A stretch of DNA of 7,600 nucleotides from a bacterium UBP3_UBA6266 (GTDB lineage: Bacteria; Auribacterota; UBA6266), in contig DJVC01000043.1 of the NCBI GenBank assembly GCA_002440765.1, positions 1 through 7,600 on the forward strand, written 5' to 3'. How positions within the stretch are numbered: the first letter of the stretch is position 1; the number at the start of each line of letters is the position of its first letter. Under the pieces are notes generated by a model. It was not told where the DNA came from and did no database searches. It was given only the letters and a program-made list of their open reading frames with translations. Below, piece after piece: positions 1 through 5,918 of this stretch. The translations under genes were made by a program, and so were the position numbers.

Positions 1-28
1 CCTCATGGTGAAACTATTTAATCCATAA
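1..28 (+). pseudogene. 3' end of a truncated Skp/OmpH-like gene (partial)
   Basis: The window opens inside a reading frame (codons from base 2) that encodes LMVKLFNP and ends at TAA (26-28), followed by a second TAA (29-31). Bases 1-25 are identical to 1012-1036, inside the intact Skp-like gene, where the protein continues for another 29 residues after NP. The copy here therefore ends early. The palindrome arm starting at base 30 comes directly after the stop, which suggests that the element or a recombination at it removed the normal C-terminus. Whether the upstream part is intact cannot be seen. It may be a functional paralogue with a short tail or a pseudogene. Confidence 0.6.
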
Positions 29-29
29 T

Positions 30-47
30 AAATAGGGACAGACACCT
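30..47. repeat. Single arm of a dispersed palindromic repeat (copy 1)
   Basis: Bases 31-47 read AATAGGGACAGACACCT, the same 17 bases as the left arm of the perfect palindrome at 5855-5871. No matching right arm follows nearby. The closest inverted partner is at 1206-1222, with 16 of 17 bases complementary, 1.16 kb away. Arms of this type resemble the short palindromes mobilised by REP-associated tyrosine transposases (RAYTs), but that link is made from memory and no transposase is in the window. Confidence 0.75.
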
Positions 48-59
48 AATTCTTTAAGA

Positions 60-87
60 TTGAAATCAGAAATTTAAGTATTATAAT
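60..87 (+). promoter_or_regulatory. Candidate sigma-70 type promoter
   Basis: A -35 element TTGAAA (60-65, five of six consensus bases) is separated by 16 bp from a perfect -10 element TATAAT (82-87), which predicts a transcript start near 94. It would transcribe the cassette ORF at 159 and, beyond it, the Skp-like gene at 569. With the cassette (140-548) removed, the ribosome binding site of the Skp-like gene would lie about 60 bases after the predicted start, so this is probably that gene's original promoter. Confidence 0.55.
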
Positions 88-118
88 GAATTTAAAGGTG
101 GTACAAAAACCCACAAAT

Positions 119-130
119 TACGAATTCGTA
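119..130. repeat. 12-bp perfect palindrome in a leader
   Basis: TACGAATTCGTA is a perfect dyad with no loop, lying 31 bases after the predicted -10 and 9 bases before the cassette core site. It could be an operator or simply chance in AT-rich DNA. No second copy was noticed. Confidence 0.3.
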
Positions 131-139
131 TATTATATG

Positions 140-548
140 TTAGGCAAATGAGAATAATATGACAAACCAGAAGATAACCCGGATAATACGCTGGGTGGCA
201 AGAATATGGTCGATAGGATCCATCGGTTTACTGTGTGCTTTTTTGGTTGGCGAGGGCATGCCTCCTATAACACTCAAGTCCATATTGTTTCCTTTCGGTG
301 TCATGGCGGGTTTAATCATGGCATGGCGATTCGAGCGGATGGGGGGACTACTAGCGGCAGCATCCATAATTCTGTTCTATGCGGTTGAGTATTTGGGTCA
401 TGGAAGTTTCCCGAAAGGATACGCGTTCATACTGATATCGGCGCCAAGCGTGATCTTTGCTTGGTGTGGATTTGCCGAAACAAGACAGAAGAAAAAGGAA
501 GCCTAACATTTCACTCCAGCGGACGCTAGCGCGCCGCTGATTTTCGCG
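140..548 (+). mobile_element. Isolated integron-type gene cassette (409 bp)
   Basis: The block starts inside a core site GTTAGGC (139-145, cleaved after the G in the usual reaction) and ends at G548 of a GTT triplet. It holds one ORF and then an attC-like structure. If it were excised and circularised, G548 would join TTAGGC, giving GTTAGGC, the exact reverse complement of the inverse core GCCTAAC at 501-507. This is the arrangement expected of a mobile cassette. No attC is seen upstream of 139 and no intI gene is in the window, so it looks like one cassette inserted at a secondary G^TT site. The predicted empty site would read TATATG joined to TTAATAAAGG. Confidence 0.7.
159..506 (+). CDS. 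Small multi-pass membrane protein, cassette-borne, function unknown
   Basis: The 115-residue protein has a basic N-terminus (KITRIIRWVAR) and about four hydrophobic segments, near residues 15-31, 39-56, 63-79 and 88-105, and ends in a charged tail (TRQKKKEA). The segment ARIWSIGSIGLLCAFLVGEG followed by a GLIMAW motif recalls a family of short conserved hypothetical inner-membrane proteins, but I cannot attach a function. The start at 159 is chosen because an ATG at 148 reaches a stop within five codons. The ribosome binding site is weak, so translation may depend on the leader. The stop codon (504-506) lies within the attC inverse core, as is usual for cassette genes. Expression would come from the promoter at 60-87. 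Confidence 0.75.
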   Translation: MTNQKITRIIRWVARIWSIGSIGLLCAFLVGEGMPPITLKSILFPFGVMAGLIMAWRFERMGGLLAAASIILFYAVEYLGHGSFPKGYAFILISAPSVIFAWCGFAETRQKKKEA

Positions 549-550
549 TT
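501..550 (+). other. attC-like recombination site of the cassette
   Basis: The inverse core GCCTAAC (501-507, RYYYAAC type) is followed by a spacer and then by a hairpin. CAGCGG (517-522) pairs with CCGCTG (534-539), and CGC (524-526) pairs with GCG (531-533) around a TAGC loop. A523 bulges out between the two helices, in the manner of the extrahelical bases that set strand choice in attC sites. The right core is GTT (548-550). Its last bases come from the flanking DNA, as expected after insertion. At about 50 bp it is near the short end of known attC sites. Confidence 0.65.
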
Positions 551-553
551 AAT

Positions 554-560
554 AAAGGAG
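554..560 (+). promoter_or_regulatory. Ribosome binding site that points to an ATA start
   Basis: AAAGGAG is the only strong Shine-Dalgarno sequence ahead of the Skp-like gene. It lies eight bases before an ATA codon (569-571) that opens a complete signal peptide. No ATG or GTG lies at a workable distance. The GTG at 617 has no ribosome binding site. Confidence 0.6.
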
Positions 561-568
561 AAAGTTCA

Positions 569-1123
569 ATAAAAAGGTATAGAATTACATATATTGTAGT
601 CATTATTGTACTTACAGTGCTTGTTGTGCACACAACAGTTGGAGCTCAGCAATCACAAGAGAAGGCTTCTGGATCAAAGGTACATGTTGGTATATTTGAT
701 TCTCGTGCTCTGGCAATGGCCTATTATCGTTCGGAACCGTTCAACCGCCAGATAAACGAGATGAAGGCTGAATGTGAAAAAGCGAAAGCACAAGGGGATG
801 AGAAACGTGTTAAGGAGCTTGAAACTGAAGGCCCAGCTCTGCAGGAGTTGGCACACAAACAGGGCTTTAGCACTTGGCCTGTGGATAATATTCTGGAAAA
901 AATCAAAGAAAAGATTCCGGAGATTGCAAAAAAGGCTAATGTTGACATCATCATATCCAAGTGGACTATTGCCTACCAGCAATCAGAAATTGTATTCGTT
1001 GATGTCACCGACCTCATGGTGAAACTATTTAATCCAGATGAGGAAACCCTAAAATTAATTAAAGAAATTCAGAAACAAGACCCGATTCCTCTTAAAGAAA
1101 TTGAGGGGCATCAATGCAAGTAA
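569..1123 (+). CDS. Skp/OmpH-like periplasmic protein with apparent ATA start
   Basis: The protein is about 184 residues from ATA 569. Its first residues (KRYRITYIVVIIVLTVLVV) form a basic n-region and hydrophobic core with a likely cleavage after VGA, near residue 28, so it is exported. The mature part starts with a short strand (VGIFDSRALAMAYY). It continues with a charged helical stretch (about residues 60-98, with EMKAECEKAKAQGDEKRVKE) that could form the Skp-type coiled-coil hairpin, then a second helix and a strand VDIIISKWTIAYQQ before FVDVTDLMVKLF. This order matches the OmpH/Skp chaperone fold, in which the helices hold unfolded outer-membrane proteins. The assignment rests on pattern, not on a search. 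If ATA cannot initiate, translation from GTG 617 would lose the basic n-region and most of the signal peptide. A truncated relative lies at 1-28. Confidence 0.65.
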   Translation: MKRYRITYIVVIIVLTVLVVHTTVGAQQSQEKASGSKVHVGIFDSRALAMAYYRSEPFNRQINEMKAECEKAKAQGDEKRVKELETEGPALQELAHKQGFSTWPVDNILEKIKEKIPEIAKKANVDIIISKWTIAYQQSEIVFVDVTDLMVKLFNPDEETLKLIKEIQKQDPIPLKEIEGHQCK

Positions 1124-1134
1124 TATCTTTGTGG

Positions 1135-1158
1135 AAAAGGGGACGTTTCTATTTTTTT
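1135..1158. repeat. Possible remnant of a second palindromic repeat family
   Basis: The stretch GAAAAGGGGACGTTTCTATT and the T-run after it resemble, from memory, another short motif (GGGGACGTTTCTACTTTTT type) that flanks transposases in many environmental genomes. Only one degenerate copy is present and no inverted partner was found, so the call is weak. The T-run could also lower transcription past the Skp-like gene, but there is no stem for an intrinsic terminator. Confidence 0.25.
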
Positions 1159-1205
1159 AAGTAACCAACAACAGGTACCTAATTAAAATGGGAGTTTTAA
1201 AAAAT

Positions 1206-1222
1206 AGGTGGCTGTCCCTATT
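1206..1222. repeat. Single arm of the dispersed palindromic repeat (copy 2, inverted)
   Basis: AGGTGGCTGTCCCTATT is the reverse complement of the arm at 31-47 with one mismatch. It lies in the leader of the next gene, ending eight bases before that gene's ribosome binding site. Arms 1 and 2 point inwards and bracket the promoter, the cassette and the Skp-like gene, a spacing of about 1.19 kb from outer end to outer end. Confidence 0.7.
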
Positions 1223-1244
1223 GAAGAAGAGAGAGGAGAGTGGC

Positions 1245-1688
1245 ATGAAAAGAATAGTGCTCATTCTTATATCCTTGCTGATATTGGTTAATATTGCCGA
1301 TGCTGCCATAGAGGAGTACTACGAGGAAAAAGCAATCAAGATTCAAAAGGCCGGCGCTTTCGAGGATGATAAGCAGGTTGTAATTAGAGCGGGTGACAAA
1401 GTAACATTTAAAATTAAGGTATATCAGAGTGAGTTTTTCGGCCAGACTATAATCAGCGCAAATGCTAATATAGATAACACCACAGAGCAAAAGGTTAGAG
1501 CCATCTATTCAATCTCATTTCATGACAAAGATGGCAAGCTTGTTGCCTGCCATCAGGGATCGTGGGATCTTGTACCCGATGATGATGTGAATTACGGCAG
1601 CGGTATCATCTATGCGGATGAGGAAGCAATCGCGTCAGTTACCGGTTACAAGTTAAAGACCTGCGTAATAGAATCCGAAAAAGACTGA
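1245..1688 (+). CDS. Small secreted protein of unknown function
   Basis: The 147-residue protein begins with a classic signal peptide (MKRIVLILISLLILVNIADA, cleavage after residue 20). The mature 127 residues are mostly predicted beta: VVIRAGDKVTFKIKVYQSEF, a polar stretch with NANIDNTTEQKV, then AIYSISFHDKDGKLVACHQG, and a final VTGYKLKTCVIE. The pattern of two sheets, with an HDKDGKLVA turn and a late L-K-T-C strand, recalls Ig-like FxLYD-type domains, but I cannot name a family. The two cysteines (in LVACHQG and KTCVIE) could form a disulphide. ATG 1245 is preferred over ATG 1188 because GAGAGGAGAG (1231-1240) precedes it and the signal peptide starts there; the longer form would translate the repeat arm. 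It follows the Skp-like gene by 121 bp. Confidence 0.75.
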   Translation: MKRIVLILISLLILVNIADAAIEEYYEEKAIKIQKAGAFEDDKQVVIRAGDKVTFKIKVYQSEFFGQTIISANANIDNTTEQKVRAIYSISFHDKDGKLVACHQGSWDLVPDDDVNYGSGIIYADEEAIASVTGYKLKTCVIESEKD

Positions 1689-1806
1689 CAGCACAATTTC
1701 CCCGCGCGCCTTTTTTCTTCTTTTTTATCAACCGGCCTGCTGGTATTATTATAATTATCCGTGGGGTTTGTTTTTCGACATATAAAAATTTACTCAAAGG
1801 CCTGCC

Positions 1807-4800
1807 ATGTGTATTTGTAAGAAAAAATTTTCTTATTTAAAACTTTTCGTGCTATTGGTTTTTGATATTTTCTTTTTTATGTTTGCCTTGCCGGTTCGCG
1901 CGGATACGTTTTATGTTACGAATACGAATGATGCCGGCGCCGGTTCGCTCAGGCAGGCCCTAACGGATGCCAATGCGAGCGGTACCGATGCCACGATTGA
2001 ATTTCAGACAGAAGGAACAATTACCCTGGCTTCCGCATTACCCGCTTTAGTTGTCAAAACGATTTTTGACCTTGCCGATTACAATGTTACCATCGAGGCT
2101 AACGGCGGAAGCAGTACCGCTGATTCGTTTAAAGTAGATAATGGTGCGGCGGGGACAGGTGTTTTTACTGTGGGAGCCGCTTCGACCTGGGTTAACAGCA
2201 ACGACCTTTATGTCGGTCATTCAGGTGTTGGAGACTTTGCCGTATCTGACGGTGGCTTGGTAGACAGTGATTACGGAGTTATCGGTTATAACGGAGGTTC
2301 GGAGGGTACGGCTGTTGTAACAGGTGTAGGCTCCAGCTGGACTGCCAGCGTCGAATTTTATGTGGGCTACACCGGCACCGGAACATTGACCATCTCTGAC
2401 GCCGGAACAGTGCTTAATCCATCCGGAATCATCGGCAGAGAACTTGGTTCCGAGGGGACTGTTACTGTGACCGGCGCGGGTTCAACATGGATAAACAATA
2501 CCGGTTTAACAGTCGGATACTTTGGTACAGGCGTGCTGAATATCTCTGACAGCGGTTCTGTAAGCAGTACAGGTTTTGGATATATCGGTTCTGAAGTCGG
2601 GTCTGATGGGACGGTGACAATGACCGGCGCGGGTTCAACGTGGACTAATACCGGCAATTTATATGTAGGCCGCTTGGGCGCGGGGACATTGACGGTTTCC
2701 GGTTCCACTATTGATAACAGCGCGGAACTCTATGTAGGTTATACCGGCACAGGTAATATGACGGTTTCCGATGGAGGTGAGGTAGATAATACCACCGGAG
2801 TAGTTGGTTATAATTTGGCAGGGGAGGGAACCGTTGCTATAACAGATACAGGTTCAAACTGGGTAAACAGTGATGAGTTATATATAGGTTACACAGGCAC
2901 CGGTACAATGACGGTATCCGATGGCGGTGGGGTAGAAAATACTAACGGAGTTATAGGTTATGAAGCAGGCGCGGAAGGGACGGTTACGGTAACGGGCGCC
3001 GGATCAGCCTGGGCTAACAGCAACCATCTTTTTGTCGGTTACACCGGTACCGGAACACTGGCCATATCCGATGGCGGTTCAGTAACTAATGCGGGACGGG
3101 GCTATATTTGTTTTGAGGCAGGTTCCGAAGGTACGTTGAACGTAACAGGCGCCGGTTCTACCTGGACCAGTACTGAAAATATATATGTTGGTCGCGCAGG
3201 AACGGGAACCCTGACGGTTTCGGGCGGCGCAGTGGATGGAAACGCCGAGCTTTATGTCGGCTATGCTAATCCCGGCACCGGTACAATGACCATATCTGAT
3301 GGCGGTGATGTAGAAAATACTAACGGGGTTATAGGTTATGAAGCAGGCGCGGAAGGGACGGTTACAGTAACAGGCTCCGGGTCTTCCTGGGATAACAGCA
3401 CCGGCCTTTATGTAGGCTATGCCGGTACCGGCACAATGAATGTTTCCAATAATGGCTCCGTAAGTGTGAACAACGGAGCAGGAACACTTACTCTCGCTGA
3501 GGATGTGGGTTCAGTCGGCACTCTTAATATAGGCGAAGGGTTATCGGCGGGCGTTGTCAATGCTGCTGATATTTGGGGGAATGACGGTACGGCAACAATT
3601 AATTTTAACCATAATGGGAATGCTTACATATTTGCGCCTGATATTGCGGGAACTCTTGATGTTAACCACAACGGCACGGGGACTACGATTCTCACCGGCA
3701 CGACTACTTACGCCGGCGACACCACTATTAACGCCGGAACACTTGATATATATACGAACAGAACATTTACGGGCGACCTGAACCTTGCTGGTGGAGCTCT
3801 CAACCTTAGAACGGCGACACTTGCCGTTACTAATGATTATACGCAGGCGGCTGATACCATTCTCAAATTGGACGTTGCAAATTCTGCCGTCGCCGGTTCG
3901 ATAGCATCGGCAGGTACTACTACTGTATCCGCAAACAGTTCTTTAAATGTTAATGTTACGGGATATGTGGCGAACGGATCCGCATATACAGTGATAGACG
4001 GCCCAGCAGCGGGGGGAGCCGTTAACGTTCCGGGAACGATTACTGACAGCAGTGCCGTCCTGACATTTGCCGGGACAACAGATAATGATGACCTTACACT
4101 TACAGCAACCCGGGCGCATCCGTATAATACCCTTGCATCCGGCAATGAAGCCGTAGTTGGAGATGTACTTGAACAGACAGGAGCTTCGGGAGCCTCGGGT
4201 GATATGTTAACAATACTTAATCAGATGGATTCACTTGGTTCCCGGGAAGCCGTGCAGAATGCTCTTTCTCAAGTGACGCCGTCGGTTGATGCGGGGGTAT
4301 TGGACACGGGATATACAACGACAAGCCAGTTCCAGGATAAGGTTACAGAACATCTTGCCGATACCCGAAGCGGCCTCTCAACAGGCGACCCGTTCCGGGA
4401 TGTTGACATCTGGGCCAAAGGGTTCGGCAACTATCTTGACCAGGATAAGCGTGACCACATAGACGGATATAAAGCCCGCACATTGGGAACCGCTATAGGA
4501 GTGGATTTTCTCGTAGCTGACCCTTTGAGAATCGGGTTAAGCGGAGGATATGCATTCAGCAGAATTGACTCCAAGCAGTCAAATATCGGGGATACTGATG
4601 TTGATTCTTATCAGGGAACTTTATACGGCGGTTACACTGATGGGCCTGTTTATATTGATGTTGCAGGCTCGTTTGCCTATAACCGTTATGAAGGCTCAAG
4701 GACCATAATGTTTGGGAATATAGCAAGGACAGCCGATTCGGATTATGACGGCCGGCAGTATTCGGCTTACATCGGCGGCGGATGTACACTTGAAATGAAT

Positions 4801-5229
4801 GGTCCGGAAATTACGCCTATGGTATCGTTAAGGTATATATATATGTATCTTGACGAATATACCGAAACCGGAGCGGATGCATTGAATCTCAAAGTTGACA
4901 GCCAGGATTATAATTTTCTGCAGTCCGGGCTGGGGGCCAAGTTTGCTTATCCTATAAGGAAGGCCGATGTAACTTTTGTCCCTGAGATTCACGGGATGTG
5001 GCTGTATGATTTCATAGGCGATGAACAGCAGACGACCTCGACATTTACCGGAGGCGGAGCTTCCTTTAAGACAGACGGAGCAGACCCCGCTCAGAACAGC
5101 TTTAATGTCGGAGGAAGCCTGACCTTTATTATGACCGATAATCTGAGCCTGTTCTTGGCTTACGATTTCGAAGGGAAAGAAGATTTTATCGGACATTCAG
5201 GTTCGGTAACTTTGAGATATGGTTTCTGA
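1807..5229 (+). CDS. Autotransporter (type Va) with T5SS/PEP-CTERM-associated repeats
   Basis: The 1140-residue protein has a signal peptide of about 32 residues (KKK n-region, FFFMFALPVRA before cleavage). A beta-helix opening follows (FYVTNTNDAGAGSLRQAL, residues 35-52), of the kind found in surface beta-helix proteins. Residues about 118-578 hold eight Trp-anchored repeats, with Trp at 128, 178, 228, 279, 352, 402, 453 and 528. The consensus is TWxNSxxLYVGYTGTGTLTV, then SDGG, a variable turn, and GTVTVTGAGS, matching the T5SS/PEP-CTERM-associated repeat. Residues about 623-660 (ILTGTTTYAGDTTINAGTL) match the autotransporter-associated beta-strand repeat. A helical linker (about 780-860, QNALSQVTPS) precedes the barrel (about 865-1140, from DVDIWAKGFGNYL), which ends in the Phe needed for BAM recognition (RYGF). 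No protease or lipase motif is seen, so an adhesin or surface-layer role is likely. AAAGG (1796-1800) is a plausible ribosome binding site. Confidence 0.93.
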   Translation: MCICKKKFSYLKLFVLLVFDIFFFMFALPVRADTFYVTNTNDAGAGSLRQALTDANASGTDATIEFQTEGTITLASALPALVVKTIFDLADYNVTIEANGGSSTADSFKVDNGAAGTGVFTVGAASTWVNSNDLYVGHSGVGDFAVSDGGLVDSDYGVIGYNGGSEGTAVVTGVGSSWTASVEFYVGYTGTGTLTISDAGTVLNPSGIIGRELGSEGTVTVTGAGSTWINNTGLTVGYFGTGVLNISDSGSVSSTGFGYIGSEVGSDGTVTMTGAGSTWTNTGNLYVGRLGAGTLTVSGSTIDNSAELYVGYTGTGNMTVSDGGEVDNTTGVVGYNLAGEGTVAITDTGSNWVNSDELYIGYTGTGTMTVSDGGGVENTNGVIGYEAGAEGTVTVTGAGSAWANSNHLFVGYTGTGTLAISDGGSVTNAGRGYICFEAGSEGTLNVTGAGSTWTSTENIYVGRAGTGTLTVSGGAVDGNAELYVGYANPGTGTMTISDGGDVENTNGVIGYEAGAEGTVTVTGSGSSWDNSTGLYVGYAGTGTMNVSNNGSVSVNNGAGTLTLAEDVGSVGTLNIGEGLSAGVVNAADIWGNDGTATINFNHNGNAYIFAPDIAGTLDVNHNGTGTTILTGTTTYAGDTTINAGTLDIYTNRTFTGDLNLAGGALNLRTATLAVTNDYTQAADTILKLDVANSAVAGSIASAGTTTVSANSSLNVNVTGYVANGSAYTVIDGPAAGGAVNVPGTITDSSAVLTFAGTTDNDDLTLTATRAHPYNTLASGNEAVVGDVLEQTGASGASGDMLTILNQMDSLGSREAVQNALSQVTPSVDAGVLDTGYTTTSQFQDKVTEHLADTRSGLSTGDPFRDVDIWAKGFGNYLDQDKRDHIDGYKARTLGTAIGVDFLVADPLRIGLSGGYAFSRIDSKQSNIGDTDVDSYQGTLYGGYTDGPVYIDVAGSFAYNRYEGSRTIMFGNIARTADSDYDGRQYSAYIGGGCTLEMNGPEITPMVSLRYIYMYLDEYTETGADALNLKVDSQDYNFLQSGLGAKFAYPIRKADVTFVPEIHGMWLYDFIGDEQQTTSTFTGGGASFKTDGADPAQNSFNVGGSLTFIMTDNLSLFLAYDFEGKEDFIGHSGSVTLRYGF
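2158..3540 (+). repeat. Tandem coding repeats of the autotransporter passenger
   Basis: Eight units with Trp spacings of 50, 50, 51, 73, 50, 51 and 75 residues. The order 50-51-73 followed by 50-51-75 shows a three-unit module of about 175 residues present twice (Trp178 to 352 and Trp352 to 528). The long units carry an extra half repeat (SAELYVGYTGTG and NAELYVGYANPGTG). Bases 2932-2987 and 3310-3365 are identical over 56 bp except for one change (A2949 against G3327), at an offset of exactly 126 codons. This points to recent exchange within the gene. Confidence 0.85.
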
Positions 5230-5273
5230 AAAAGATAAAAGGATATGGTGATAAATTATAAGGGAGGGTAAAA

Positions 5274-5849
5274 ATGGCGAAAAAAACGGTAAACAGGTTA
5301 GTTCCTGCTTTTATGCTTTTAATTTTTATTCTTATTGTTTCTGTTCTGGCGTGGAGTATGTGGAAGGGAAGCGATGTCAGGTTGAAAGCTATTTCCGGAG
5401 ATTCGTCTGTTTCTGACGCTGCCGCCCTGGAGAAAATCGCGAGGGTTATCTGGTCTGAGCGCATCGAGAAATTAAGAGTAGAGAAAATATCTTCGGGGGA
5501 ATATGAGATGGAGGTTGTAATAGGTTATGGAAGCATTCTTGCTTTCGGCGATATCGGCAAGGAGAAAATAAGGCGCACCGATGAATTTACCAAAGGAGCC
5601 TTGCGCTGCTTCCGCGCCGGGAAAGATAGAAAACTCGCAAAACTTGTTTTACAGCTTGAAACTCCTGTTAAATCCGCTTTTGGAAATAAAATAGAAAGAA
5701 TGGCTGTTTACAGAGTTATTCTTTATCTCCAGGATATAGAGAAAATACCGCAATGGGAGACCTGCGGTATAAATGAAGACACTAAACAGAAAATAAGAAG
5801 CCTGTGGCACGTAAAACTCGATAAATTCAGCGAGCTGCGGGTTAAATAA
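5274..5849 (+). CDS. Single-pass membrane-anchored protein of unknown function
   Basis: The 191-residue protein has a short basic start (MAKKTVNR), one membrane segment at about residues 10-29 (VPAFMLLIFILIVSVLAWSM), and a soluble remainder probably on the outer side of the inner membrane. The soluble part mixes helices (SDAAALEKIARVIWSERIEK) and strands (YEMEVVIGYGSILAFGDI, KLAKLVLQLETPV, AVYRVILYLQDIEKI). It is rich in Lys, Arg and Glu and has two Cys. I do not recognise the family. AGGGAGGG (5261-5268) is a strong ribosome binding site five bases before ATG. The gene starts 44 bp after the autotransporter with no terminator between them, so co-transcription is likely and a role in handling or anchoring the autotransporter is possible but unproven. 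Confidence 0.75.
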   Translation: MAKKTVNRLVPAFMLLIFILIVSVLAWSMWKGSDVRLKAISGDSSVSDAAALEKIARVIWSERIEKLRVEKISSGEYEMEVVIGYGSILAFGDIGKEKIRRTDEFTKGALRCFRAGKDRKLAKLVLQLETPVKSAFGNKIERMAVYRVILYLQDIEKIPQWETCGINEDTKQKIRSLWHVKLDKFSELRVK

Positions 5850-5850
5850 T

Positions 5851-5899
5851 TTTAAATAGGGACAGACACCTATTTAAATGGTGTCTGTCCCTATTTAAA
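5851..5899. repeat. Perfect 20-bp inverted repeat (intact palindrome, copy 3)
   Basis: TTTAAATAGGGACAGACACC (5851-5870) is followed by a nine-base loop TATTTAAAT and by its exact reverse complement (5880-5899). It is the only complete copy of the arm seen singly at 31-47 and 1206-1222. It starts two bases after the stop of the upstream gene and ends 19 bases before the GH3 start. The transcript would fold into a strong hairpin. No T-run follows, so it is not a standard intrinsic terminator, although it could slow transcription or protect the upstream mRNA end. Confidence 0.9.
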
Positions 5900-5918
5900 T
5901 TCAACAAAAGGATTTATT

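Noticed and set aside
617..1123. GTG at 617 as the start of the Skp-like gene
   Set aside because: It has no ribosome binding site and removes the basic part and most of the hydrophobic core of a clear signal peptide encoded from 569.
1188..1244. ATG at 1188 as the start of the small secreted protein
   Set aside because: The extra 19 residues would be translated from the repeat arm and would hide the signal peptide. The ATG at 1245 has a good ribosome binding site.
1700..1727. Intrinsic terminator after the small secreted protein
   Set aside because: GCGCGCC is followed by T-rich DNA, but no complementary GGCGCGC arm exists nearby to form a stem.
1725..1755. Promoter for the autotransporter using TATAAT at 1750-1755
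   Set aside because: The -10 is perfect, but the best -35 candidate (TTATCA, 1725-1730) is weak and 19 bp away, so I cannot support it as a feature, though it may still be used.
2367..2708. Minus-strand open frame of 113 residues
   Set aside because: It is antisense to the autotransporter repeats and its Pro/Val-rich product simply mirrors the codons for the repeated Gly-Thr-Val pattern.
2188..3540. CRISPR-like or non-coding tandem repeat array
   Set aside because: The repeats keep one reading frame, vary mostly at codon level and encode a known autotransporter repeat; there are no uniform direct repeats with unique spacers.
4828..5196. Minus-strand frame of 122 residues opposite the autotransporter barrel
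   Set aside because: It lies entirely within a confident coding region on the + strand and shows no recognisable domain or ribosome binding site.
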